From Clostridiales bacterium UBA6363 (GTDB taxonomy: Bacteria; Bacillota; Clostridia; UBA1381): a stretch of 13,334 nt of DNA. The stretch is from the NCBI GenBank assembly GCA_002438865.1, contig DJRJ01000134.1, forward strand, positions 1-13,334. The letters are read 5' to 3'. Under the pieces are notes generated by a model. The model ran no database searches and was not told the DNA's origin. It was given only the letters and a program-made list of their open reading frames with translations. Below, in pieces: positions 6,016 to 13,334 of the stretch (within the stretch, counting starts at the first letter, position 1; the number at the start of each line of letters is the position of its first letter). A program made the translations under genes and the position numbers.

Positions 6016-8667
6016 TCAATATACAATCATTATTCTCGGCTCTGCCCAGTCCGAATATACCAAAACGTAATTTGCGTCCGAGCCGAAATCCTTTGCGTCG
6101 TAAACGGCACTGCTGCTTATGCTTTCAAGCTTACCGCCGTCACGTCCCTCCTCGTACTTGTATATTCTGAAGCTCTTCACGTTCCAGTTCTCCGTTACAC
6201 TGCCGGTATTGATTGATAAAATGGATTTGTAGTTTGTTTCTACCTTACCGTAAACCATTCTGTCCTTATCGTTGATTGATGCAGCGGTCGGATTAGACGC
6301 ACCCTTATATCGGTCTGCAGCCGCCTCGCTCGCATCTACGACAAGCTTAATTGTATCAAGCTTATCATTTCCCGTTCTGCTGAATGCGACAAAGTCACCC
6401 GTACTTATTTCATAAGTGCTTGTATCCTCGGAATTGGTTGAAGGCGCATTCTTAACTTTTTCGGGTTTATCGGTGTAAATCTCGTAAGTTCTGTTCCACG
6501 AGGTTAAAGTCAGCTTTGTACGTACTTCTCCGTAAGCATCATCATATTCCTCGGTCACGTCATTGACTACCGCATAAACCATAGACGCGCTCACGCCTGC
6601 GCTCGTTATAACAACGTCCGCAATCACGTCCGCCTCCGAGGTGGAATATGCGTCAAAGGTATATGTCGTTGTATTTGACAGCGAGCTGCTTCCGCCCACT
6701 CTGAAATCCTCATCATTTGCGTTTGCATAATCTGCCGGTATCGAGAACACCTTTGTCGAGTCCGAAAGATTAAGCTTTCCGTTAAATGTAGCCAGTGTTC
6801 CGTAGTACATCGCACTGCCCTTGTATATACGTCTCATACTCGTTGCCGACTCTCCGCTCGGAGCGGGAACTGACAAGGGATCGTCCACGGGGTCTGTCGC
6901 TTTGATGTTATACGCCGTATCGATTGCGGAAACCTTACCCTGCGCATTTACCGTGTAGAAAATCGGCTGTGCCGGGATTTCGCTTTCGCCCTTGCGTAAA
7001 ATGGTTTTGAGAGCGGCGGCTGTTTTTCTGCCCTCTCCGTCAACGGATACCTTATCGGTACCGTCAATTCTTATCATTTCGCCGTCCTCACTGAAAATCT
7101 TAAATATAAGATTTTCAGCATCGCCTTTCGGCTCGTATGCTCCCAATAAAATGCCAAGCTTTGTTCCGCTCGGATTACCCGATATGAACGCTGCGGCTTT
7201 ATTGTCGCTTGAAATATATACAACTCCGTTTTTGCCTGCTTCGGGCGTATCACCGATGAAATTGTTTATCATTTCGTAAGACGCATCGCCCACCGATATG
7301 ATTGTCTTACTGCCCTCACGGCGGACTTTGCTTATTTTGCCCTTAGCCTTATTTGCGGACACCCCGGCAAGAATAACCTCTCCGTCGTCGCTTTCCAGGA
7401 TTTTTAAGATACTGTATTCCGAAAGCTCCGTATAATCCTTATTCTTACCGTTTTCATCCTTTATTTCGACAATTTCCGCTTTTTCCAAATCCAGACTTCC
7501 GCCGTCATATTTCGCATAAACGCTTTCCTTTGACGTGTCCACTCTGTTTACCATCATATAGCGGTAGCTGTAAACCTTTACGGTTTCGTAAACCTCGTCT
7601 TTGTCGGCGTCGATAAGCTCGATATATCCGTTTTTCGGAACCATTTCCGTGCTGTCGAAATTTGTTTTTGCCTTGTTGTTATAAATAAAATTAAACTTTG
7701 AATTGATCTTTGCGGTTTTTGTTCTGTTATTTTCATCATATTTATATGAAAAATTGCTGTATTCCGCATCGTCTGCATCAAGCGTCAGTATGTTATTGTA
7801 CTTGTCACGGTTTTCGATATGCACAATCTCGTCATCGCCGTTTACGTATGCTTTAACCTTACAGCCGATAAGATTTTTCGTATCACATTCCGTCTGATAG
7901 AGAACGCCGTCAATAGCAACGGCTTTGTCATAAACGGACTTTGACTCATCAAGCGCCGTATAAATATTGCGTGTTACAACGCCTTTGATTGTGTTTATCT
8001 TAAAAACGCTGTTTAAAATATTTGTATCGGGTTCAATTTTATAGCTTCTTCTGCCTAAATCGTCAAACGATACGAGCATCATATCCGTTTTAAGCGACTC
8101 TACAAGCATTTTTGCAAAGCCGTAATGGTTAATGGGGTAGCTGTTGTAGCCTACTTTCGACGATACAATGCCAAGCTTTGTTGCCTGGCGCAGATACCCC
8201 TGCGGATAACCTCCGTCCTCCTCGGCAAGAAAACCGTAGCCGAGCATGGAAACGACTATTTTTGACGCCTCCTCGTACAGGACGTTATCATTCGGGCGGA
8301 ACATTCCGCCGTCTCCGTTTACAATTCCTCTCTGCGTTGCCGCTATAATATATCCGTATTCGGGAGTTTCCTCCGATATATCCGAATACGGCGATTCACT
8401 GCTGTTGTCTGCCGGAGGAATTTGGAAAAGCTGCATAACGCTCTTAACCATTTCTCCCCTCGTCAGTGTATCGCTTATATTGTACTCTGCGTCTTTATCA
8501 ATAATGCCCACTGCCTTGAGCAAGCCTACGTTGTCGTTATACTCGGCAATTTCCTTGTCGGTATAAACGTCCTCCTGCTGTTTCTGTGCAAATACCGCCG
8601 CCGTGCCGCAGTTTACCGTAAGCAAGGCAACCGATAAAACACTGCTGATTAATCTCTTTAATTTCAT
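6016..8667 (-). CDS. Secreted SLH-domain surface protein with tandem beta-rich modules (function unknown)
   Basis: The protein is 883 aa. The ATG has a GAGGTGG Shine-Dalgarno (8672-8678) with a 4-nt spacer and starts 17 nt after the previous stop codon. Residues 1-27 are a signal peptide with a likely cut after VFA. SLH repeats occupy about 36-82, 94-142 and 150-193. Only the first keeps a canonical TRGE motif (69-72); the second and third are degenerate at that point. SLH domains bind pyruvylated secondary cell-wall polymers, so the protein is probably displayed at the wall. The remaining 690 residues match no enzyme I recognise. They contain a recurring pattern (short glycine turn plus V, a strand with alternating hydrophobics, a loop, then a Y/V-rich strand and a polar turn) at roughly 226-285, 438-496, 502-583, 618-690, 692-777 and 804-882. 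This may be an S-layer or surface-scaffold protein. The surface location is well supported; the role is not known. Confidence 0.9.
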   Translation of the reverse strand: MKLKRLISSVLSVALLTVNCGTAAVFAQKQQEDVYTDKEIAEYNDNVGLLKAVGIIDKDAEYNISDTLTRGEMVKSVMQLFQIPPADNSSESPYSDISEETPEYGYIIAATQRGIVNGDGGMFRPNDNVLYEEASKIVVSMLGYGFLAEEDGGYPQGYLRQATKLGIVSSKVGYNSYPINHYGFAKMLVESLKTDMMLVSFDDLGRRSYKIEPDTNILNSVFKINTIKGVVTRNIYTALDESKSVYDKAVAIDGVLYQTECDTKNLIGCKVKAYVNGDDEIVHIENRDKYNNILTLDADDAEYSNFSYKYDENNRTKTAKINSKFNFIYNNKAKTNFDSTEMVPKNGYIELIDADKDEVYETVKVYSYRYMMVNRVDTSKESVYAKYDGGSLDLEKAEIVEIKDENGKNKDYTELSEYSILKILESDDGEVILAGVSANKAKGKISKVRREGSKTIISVGDASYEMINNFIGDTPEAGKNGVVYISSDNKAAAFISGNPSGTKLGILLGAYEPKGDAENLIFKIFSEDGEMIRIDGTDKVSVDGEGRKTAAALKTILRKGESEIPAQPIFYTVNAQGKVSAIDTAYNIKATDPVDDPLSVPAPSGESATSMRRIYKGSAMYYGTLATFNGKLNLSDSTKVFSIPADYANANDEDFRVGGSSSLSNTTTYTFDAYSTSEADVIADVVITSAGVSASMVYAVVNDVTEEYDDAYGEVRTKLTLTSWNRTYEIYTDKPEKVKNAPSTNSEDTSTYEISTGDFVAFSRTGNDKLDTIKLVVDASEAAADRYKGASNPTAASINDKDRMVYGKVETNYKSILSINTGSVTENWNVKSFRIYKYEEGRDGGKLESISSSAVYDAKDFGSDANYVLVYSDWAEPRIMIVY
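6019..7992 (-). repeat. Array of divergent beta-rich modules in the 883-aa SLH protein
   Basis: Five or six segments of about 60-85 residues share the same strand pattern. Examples are IKGVVTRN...VKAYVNGDDEIVHI, AKGKISKV...GVVYISSDNKAAAFI, VYAVVNDV...DFVAFSRTGNDKLDTI and VYGKVETN...YVLVYSDWAEPRIMI. The similarity is in pattern only, with little residue identity, so the module borders are approximate and the repeat could be overcalled. Confidence 0.4.
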
Positions 8668-8684
8668 TTTTCCACCTCACTCCG

Positions 8685-10406
8685 TTAATATGACATAAAT
8701 CTGCTTAATACCACAGCCGCCTCGGCACGTGTGAGAGATGCTTTCGGGTTGAATTTTCCGTCAGCGCCCTCAATAATGCCCATTTTCGATGCAAATGCAA
8801 CTGCTGTTTTTGCATAATCGGAGATTTCGCTATCGTCCGTAAATACGCCTGCATTTTCCTCCGAATCCGCATTATAGCCCATAAGTCTTGCTATGATAAC
8901 CGCCATATCCTCACGTGTTATGTTTTGACCTACTCCGAACTGACCGTTCTCCATTCCCGAAACAATGCTGTTCTTAAATGCGCTCGCAACGTAGCGGTAA
9001 TACCAGGCGTTCTTATTAACGTCCGTAAAGTCAGCCTCTGCCGACTCATCATATTTACCCGCTGCAAGAACTATCATCTTAACAAATTCCTCACGGCTGA
9101 CCGGTGACGATGGTTCAAATTTGTTGTCGCCTCTGCCGTTTATAATGTTCCTTTCGGCAAGGTTGTTAATGGCTTTTTCCGCCCAATCAAAACCGCCAAG
9201 GTCGTTAAAGTATTTGTTCTCTTGGGTGTTGTTTACTCTGCCCGCCGGAACGCTGTTGCCCATATTTCCGCCGGTGCTTCCTCCGCCTCCGCCGCCGGGA
9301 GTGTTACTTCCGGGAGTAGGCTTTTTTCTCGACTCGGTTACCGCAGTATTAAATCCTCTCACAACTGCCGGGTAATCCGCATAATTCTGATTTACCATTC
9401 TTCCGTAAATTTCCGATTTGCTGTCCGTCGGTAAAATAGTGCCGAGGTTTATGCCGATAACCGCATAGTTTGCCTCTATAGTCTGTCTGATATTATCCCA
9501 GCCGAGGACTCCGTTGATTGAGCGCAGAACGGTAAACTTTTTAAAGCCGTCCGCAAACTCCTGTGCCGATGCAAAAGTTCCGCCGATTGCATAAGCTCTT
9601 ACTTCCTTTTTCAGGCTGTCGCCGATAATCGTTGTATATGTCATATACTCCGATGTTCCCTCAAGCTTAAGCTCCGTGGCATATGTTGAAATTATTTCGG
9701 CAATTTCCTCATCTGCAACCGCTTTATTTACAAGCGTTGTAACGGCGGCGTCCGTGAACTGCGCCTTAAGCTCCGTAAAGTCGGTTTCCGAAAGCTGCGG
9801 CATTGCCGTGAAAAGTCTTATAAATTCCGTGTTCTTTTCGGCGTCCGTCTTGATTTTCTGCTCATACACGGTGTTGCCTATGTAAAGCTTTTCGTAATAG
9901 TTATCTATAAGCGTCTGCATTAGCGCCGTATCGCCCGCCGCCTTTGCACCGTTAATCTTCTTTATTATCTGGCTTGCATAAGCTGAACCGGTAAACTGAA
10001 AATCAACCGACTTATACACACCAAAACCGTCAAGCGTTAAATACGCCTTATACGTTCTCGGATAATAGGTGTCAATATCAACCGCCGCGTCTGACGGGGT
10101 ATTGTCCTTTATCAAAAAGCTTGTGCTGAAGCTTCCCTCTGCGTCCGCCGTTATCTCGCCGACCGCCGCAACGGTTTCGCTGAAATTCTCCGCCGTTACA
10201 TCAGCCTGAGTTTTACCCGGATACACAATCATATACGACAGCTTACATTCCCTCGGCGGCGTTACGCTTCCGCTGACCGTTACCGTATCGGACTGCGCCG
10301 TTACGCTGAGGTTATTCACCTCAGCGTCAATCGGCGCCGCAAATACCGAAGAAACACATACAAAAGCTGTCATAATCGCTGTTAGCAAAAATATTATCTT
10401 CTTCAT
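8685..10406 (-). CDS. Secreted protein with Ig-like, helical and three C-terminal SLH domains
   Basis: The protein is 573 aa from ATG at 10406, which has GGAG (10413-10416) 6 nt upstream and gives a clean signal peptide (residues 1-23, likely cut after VFA). A longer frame from a TTG at 10436 is less likely. Residues about 27-140 look like an Ig-like beta-sandwich. Residues about 142-360 are mostly alpha-helical with no catalytic motif I recognise. A Gly/Pro/Ser linker with six consecutive glycines (365-390) leads to three SLH repeats (about 399-452, 460-510, 522-571) with SREE (437-440), TRED (497-500) and TRAE (559-562) motifs. Three good SLH repeats normally suffice to hold a protein on the secondary cell-wall polymer. 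It lies between the GH99-like gene (55 nt) and the second SLH gene (17 nt), so it is probably co-expressed with both. It may be a surface scaffold or spacer; an enzymatic role is not supported. Confidence 0.93.
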   Translation of the reverse strand: MKKIIFLLTAIMTAFVCVSSVFAAPIDAEVNNLSVTAQSDTVTVSGSVTPPRECKLSYMIVYPGKTQADVTAENFSETVAAVGEITADAEGSFSTSFLIKDNTPSDAAVDIDTYYPRTYKAYLTLDGFGVYKSVDFQFTGSAYASQIIKKINGAKAAGDTALMQTLIDNYYEKLYIGNTVYEQKIKTDAEKNTEFIRLFTAMPQLSETDFTELKAQFTDAAVTTLVNKAVADEEIAEIISTYATELKLEGTSEYMTYTTIIGDSLKKEVRAYAIGGTFASAQEFADGFKKFTVLRSINGVLGWDNIRQTIEANYAVIGINLGTILPTDSKSEIYGRMVNQNYADYPAVVRGFNTAVTESRKKPTPGSNTPGGGGGGSTGGNMGNSVPAGRVNNTQENKYFNDLGGFDWAEKAINNLAERNIINGRGDNKFEPSSPVSREEFVKMIVLAAGKYDESAEADFTDVNKNAWYYRYVASAFKNSIVSGMENGQFGVGQNITREDMAVIIARLMGYNADSEENAGVFTDDSEISDYAKTAVAFASKMGIIEGADGKFNPKASLTRAEAAVVLSRFMSY

Positions 10407-10412
10407 CCCAAT

Positions 10413-10416
10413 CTCC
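10413..10416 (-). promoter_or_regulatory. Shine-Dalgarno that decides the start of the 573-aa SLH protein
   Basis: GGAG lies 6 nt before the ATG at 10406. The following sequence encodes MKKIIFLL, an ideal signal-peptide start. The upstream TTG at 10436 would add ten residues that do not fit a signal peptide. Confidence 0.65.
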
Positions 10417-10421
10417 ATTCT

Positions 10422-10437
10422 GTTGCCTGGCAGCAAC
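10422..10437 (-). other. Small stem-loop in the leader of the 573-aa SLH gene
   Basis: GUUGCU pairs with GGCAAC (one U-G wobble) around a GCCA loop, ending 5 nt before the GGAG ribosome-binding site. A 6-bp stem this short can occur by chance. If real, it could limit or order translation between the two genes. Confidence 0.25.
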
Positions 10438-10461
10438 TCTTAGGTTAATACTCTCCTCTGC

Positions 10462-13334
10462 TTAATTTGCAGTTGTTACCAATGTGATATAATCTATTTC
10501 TACCGAGCCTTTTCCGTCTGTCGGCATAAAGCAAATTCCGTTAAGCTTTCCGGTAAATCCGTTTATATCAGAGGTTTTAATAATATACATTCTGCTTTCG
10601 GCGTCATTTGGCACTGCTTCAAATTCCACTGACGGCGCTTTGTCATATTGGGTATTGCCATCTGTTAAAAACTGCAATTTAGCTTTTGTTCCGCCGGTCG
10701 CATTTCTGTATTTTATTTCAATCTCGGCTATCTTTGACGTGTCAATGTCAAGGTCCTTAATTGTATACATTTTGGGTGACGGACCGAGTATTCTTGCCGA
10801 GAGAATACCGTTGTCAATTCGGAGGTCGCCGAGCTGTTTGCTTAATACCCAGCCGTCCTTTGTCGAATTTGCGTCAAAGCTCCAGGTTATCTCGTCCTCC
10901 GTTACCGTCATTGACGATGCGTCGGCTACAACCTTCCAGTCGCCCTCAAAACGTATATAATCTATTGCAAAATCACCCGAATCGGAATTTGAACCGGGGT
11001 CAAGTCTGATATTTGTAATATCACCGCTCCATGCCGAGCATTTTGACGGGTCAATATCAACCGTTCTCAGCTTGCCGTCATTCTTGATTTTTCCCGACAT
11101 TGATTTTGCCTCGTTCCACGTCTTGTCACCGCTTGTGAGGAAGTATATTTTTACACTCTCCGCATTGGTGTTGTTCTGCATACAAATCTGAATGTTTTTA
11201 ACGTCAGCCGCCTTAAAGTTATAATTCGACTTTACAAGTATCGGCATCTTAGCCGCTATTTTACCAGTGAGCATTCCGTTGGCGGTGCTTAGCTGTCCGA
11301 CATTCTGCATTGAGCCCCAGCCCTCTGTATTGCCGTCCAGGTCAAATTCCGACGAAACGATAATATCACGTGTTTTCTCCGCTCCCGTCGAAAGCTCGTT
11401 TACAACTATTTCTCTCGTTTCCTCATTGTAGGAAAGCTCTTTTGCAAACAGCTGTTTAAACAGCTTGTCGGTAACATAGCTTGTTCCGTTCTGCTCGATT
11501 ACAACGGGATTGGCTCTCAAACGTCCGCCGTTTACGTTACCCTCTTTTGTGGAGTGGTCAATCTGCGCATACTTATCGCCGTAAAGAATTGTTGTGCGGT
11601 TGTTGAGCCTGTCATAGTCAATCTTTCCGCCGAGCTTAGCCGATAAAACATTTAACGGATAATACCATTTATCCTCATGCTTAATCGGTGCTGCGGTGAG
11701 ATTTTCAAGCTCATCATCACTGTTTGCGATGTATGACGGAGCGTGGTCGTAATCGTACTTTTCCTCCTCGCTTGTGTCATAATCCTTATGATACAAAAAC
11801 TCAACGGAGTCTATCATAAATTCTGCGTCTGCGGCATTTCTGGGCGACTGATTTGATACGTCAAATCGCAGCTGTTTGAATGCTGTCTGCAAATTCGAGC
11901 CTGCAAGCGGATAAATCATATCGACAAATCCGTTGTCGCCGCTCTTGCTGTACCATTCTCCCTGCAGTTTAACCGATTGCTGTTCACTGTAATATTTTCC
12001 GTTATCACAGATATAGAACATCTGATTTTCCGTAACCGCATTTTCTCTCTTCATATTGTATTTAATACGTATCTTAACCTGTGCCAAGCCGTGGTAGTCA
12101 ATATTAAGCTGCGGTGAAAACAGCTTTGAGTCTCTGCCCGTAATCGAACCGGTCAGACAGCCGTCCTTTACAGTAAGCGCCGTTGTATCCTCACTCGTCC
12201 AGCCCTCGGTACTGTCGTCAAAGTAAAAGCCTTTTACAACCGTTGCGTCCTCTAATTCACTTGTCGGCGCATTTTTTACAATCTTAACCGTCTGAAGCCG
12301 TCTGTTCGGCGGATACAGATTGTTAAATCTGTCTTTCTGCTTTGTTGTGGGAACTTGATGCGCATAATCGTGGTCGTGGTTTTTGGCGTCCTTATTGCAG
12401 AATGCCTCATATATTGCGTCAAAGTATCCCCAGCCTTCGCCGCCCGACGGCGCTACCCAGTGTCCTTCACCGTACTCGTCATATGTATCCAAGCATATGA
12501 AGTTGTGCGCTAAGCTGTTTTGTGCAAACTCATTTCGTTTGCTTAAATAGTAATCTACTATCTTTCTGTAATCCTTTGCCTCGATAATCTGATTTCCCGG
12601 AGCCTGCCATACGCTTCCGTCAAGACCGGGGCTTAATGCAATCGTCTTATCGATAATATCCTTATACTGTATCGATTTATCTATCTGATCAATCTGACCC
12701 TCAACAGTTGAAGAACCTGCTCCGTAAGGCATTGAACAATCTATGCCGATTTCTTTGTAGAGCTTAAGTTCCTCCTCGTTTGCGTTGATATTCATCGCAA
12801 TGATCGGGTTTCCGACTCCGGCATCGATACAAACCTGTCTTATCTGCTTTAAGAAGTCCTGACAAAGCGGAATTTTATCCTTAAGCGGTGTTTTTTCATC
12901 TTCTGCCGTTCCCGCATAACTGAAGAAATGTGACGAAGTCCAGCAGGAAAGCACGGGTCTGCCGTCTATCTTCAAATAATCGGGGTCTTTGAAGTAATGT
13001 TCTATAAGGTACGGGAGATACTGTTCAAGGAAGTATTCCCTTGTCGGGTGATAAACCGAACCTGTTTCGAGAAGTACGCAGTACGGAAGCATACTCTTGT
13101 ACTTTGCGTATTTAAGTCCCTCGTCGATAAATGACCAGCCGAATGTCGGGTTTGCATACGGTCCCGGTGTATCGGCGATAATCGTAACTCGCTGGAACGT
13201 AAAGCCGTGTTCCACCATCTGTTTTATCATCCAGTCGTTTACTTCGGGTTCACCCTCGTCATAATAACCCAAATACGGTACACGTCTTTTGTCCATATTC
13301 AAGCTGTCCCATCCTACGTGGTATCCGTTTCGCC
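10462..13334 (-). CDS. Surface WbsX/GH99-like glycoside hydrolase with CBM-like and stalk domains (5' end beyond window)
   Basis: The frame is open to the right edge: ten in-frame codons precede the TTG at 13302, so the true start and any signal peptide are upstream. Numbering from that TTG, residues about 1-302 form a WbsX/GH99-like TIM barrel. Landmarks are VPYLGYYDEGEPEV (8-21), HYFKDPDYLKIDGRPV (102-117) and TYDEYGEGHW (273-282), followed by GWGYFDAIYEAF. The last motif keeps two glutamates three apart (E276, E279), as in the EWHE catalytic motif of GH99 enzymes, so activity is likely retained. Next come a CBM-like module (about 355-505), a copper-amine-oxidase-N-type stalk domain (about 535-637) and two more CBM-like modules (about 648-788 and 804-944). 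The family is often labelled glycosyltransferase because of its O-antigen members, but this architecture points to an extracellular hydrolase. The substrate is unknown; classical GH99 acts on alpha-mannosides. Confidence 0.85.
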   Translation of the reverse strand, partial: RNGYHVGWDSLNMDKRRVPYLGYYDEGEPEVNDWMIKQMVEHGFTFQRVTIIADTPGPYANPTFGWSFIDEGLKYAKYKSMLPYCVLLETGSVYHPTREYFLEQYLPYLIEHYFKDPDYLKIDGRPVLSCWTSSHFFSYAGTAEDEKTPLKDKIPLCQDFLKQIRQVCIDAGVGNPIIAMNINANEEELKLYKEIGIDCSMPYGAGSSTVEGQIDQIDKSIQYKDIIDKTIALSPGLDGSVWQAPGNQIIEAKDYRKIVDYYLSKRNEFAQNSLAHNFICLDTYDEYGEGHWVAPSGGEGWGYFDAIYEAFCNKDAKNHDHDYAHQVPTTKQKDRFNNLYPPNRRLQTVKIVKNAPTSELEDATVVKGFYFDDSTEGWTSEDTTALTVKDGCLTGSITGRDSKLFSPQLNIDYHGLAQVKIRIKYNMKRENAVTENQMFYICDNGKYYSEQQSVKLQGEWYSKSGDNGFVDMIYPLAGSNLQTAFKQLRFDVSNQSPRNAADAEFMIDSVEFLYHKDYDTSEEEKYDYDHAPSYIANSDDELENLTAAPIKHEDKWYYPLNVLSAKLGGKIDYDRLNNRTTILYGDKYAQIDHSTKEGNVNGGRLRANPVVIEQNGTSYVTDKLFKQLFAKELSYNEETREIVVNELSTGAEKTRDIIVSSEFDLDGNTEGWGSMQNVGQLSTANGMLTGKIAAKMPILVKSNYNFKAADVKNIQICMQNNTNAESVKIYFLTSGDKTWNEAKSMSGKIKNDGKLRTVDIDPSKCSAWSGDITNIRLDPGSNSDSGDFAIDYIRFEGDWKVVADASSMTVTEDEITWSFDANSTKDGWVLSKQLGDLRIDNGILSARILGPSPKMYTIKDLDIDTSKIAEIEIKYRNATGGTKAKLQFLTDGNTQYDKAPSVEFEAVPNDAESRMYIIKTSDINGFTGKLNGICFMPTDGKGSVEIDYITLVTTAN

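Noticed and set aside
8602..8667. Lipoprotein anchor at Cys20 of the 883-aa SLH protein
   Set aside because: The sequence before the cysteine is TVN, which does not fit the lipobox; an ordinary signal peptide cut after VFA fits better.
9121..9375. Plus-strand frame with a run of prolines, resembling a proline-rich protein
   Set aside because: It is the antisense shadow of the glycine-rich linker in the 573-aa SLH protein and has no ribosome-binding site.
11395..11700. A copper amine oxidase enzyme call for the domain at residues about 535-637
   Set aside because: Only the small N-terminal-type domain is present. It occurs widely as a surface stalk module, and no copper-binding or quinone-forming catalytic domain follows.
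13300..13302. TTG at 13302 as the start of the GH99-like gene
   Set aside because: The frame remains open upstream to the window edge, no ribosome-binding site precedes the TTG, and a signal peptide is expected further upstream.
1..13334. CRISPR array, tRNA or rRNA gene, insertion sequence, phage or toxin-antitoxin genes
   Set aside because: No regularly spaced repeats, cloverleaf sequences, transposase-like frames, terminal repeats or small paired genes were seen on either strand.
8685..13334. Cellulosome-type cohesin or dockerin modules linking the surface proteins
   Set aside because: No paired calcium-binding dockerin repeats or cohesin-like segments were found; the modules seen are SLH, Ig-like, stalk and CBM-like.

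Overview
All credible genes in this window lie on the minus strand, so the biological order runs from right to left. The window looks like chromosomal DNA of a Gram-positive Clostridia-type bacterium (Firmicutes), probably one that degrades polysaccharides in a gut or similar habitat. The reasons are the S-layer homology (SLH) domains, the stalk-like copper-amine-oxidase N-terminal domain, the lipoprotein solute-binding protein with LplB/LplC-type permeases, the purine-rich Shine-Dalgarno sequences and the moderate base composition. I cannot name the genus from the sequence alone.

Layout in transcription order: (1) a 5'-truncated surface protein (from the right edge to 10462) with a WbsX/GH99-like TIM-barrel domain, carbohydrate-binding-like modules and a stalk-like domain; (2) a 573-aa secreted protein with three C-terminal SLH repeats (10406-8685); (3) an 883-aa secreted protein with N-terminal SLH repeats followed by tandem beta-rich modules (8667-6016); (4) a sugar-type ABC solute-binding lipoprotein (5920-4430); (5) and (6) its two permeases (4416-3457 and 3441-2512); (7) a large secreted protein of carbohydrate-binding-like and Ig-like modules, complete at its N-terminus but running off the left edge (2341-1). 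Gene 7 is intact over at least 780 codons.

The gaps are 55, 17, 95, 13, 15 and 170 nt, so most or all of the genes are probably co-transcribed. The two larger gaps hold RNA-capable inverted repeats: a two-part stem at 5971-6000 before the binding-protein gene, and an 8-bp GC-rich stem plus a second structured element with a GNRA-type tetraloop (minus-strand reading) before gene 7. No convincing promoter, strong intrinsic terminator, tRNA, rRNA, CRISPR array, insertion sequence or phage gene was seen.

The working model is a Gram-positive polysaccharide-utilisation locus. The GH99-like enzyme would cut glycan outside the cell, the CBM-rich proteins would hold the substrate at the surface, the SLH proteins would provide or modify the cell-surface layer, and the ABC importer would take up the oligosaccharides. 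The importer has no ATPase in the window, so it probably uses a shared MsmX-type ATPase encoded elsewhere. The glycan substrate cannot be read from the sequence.
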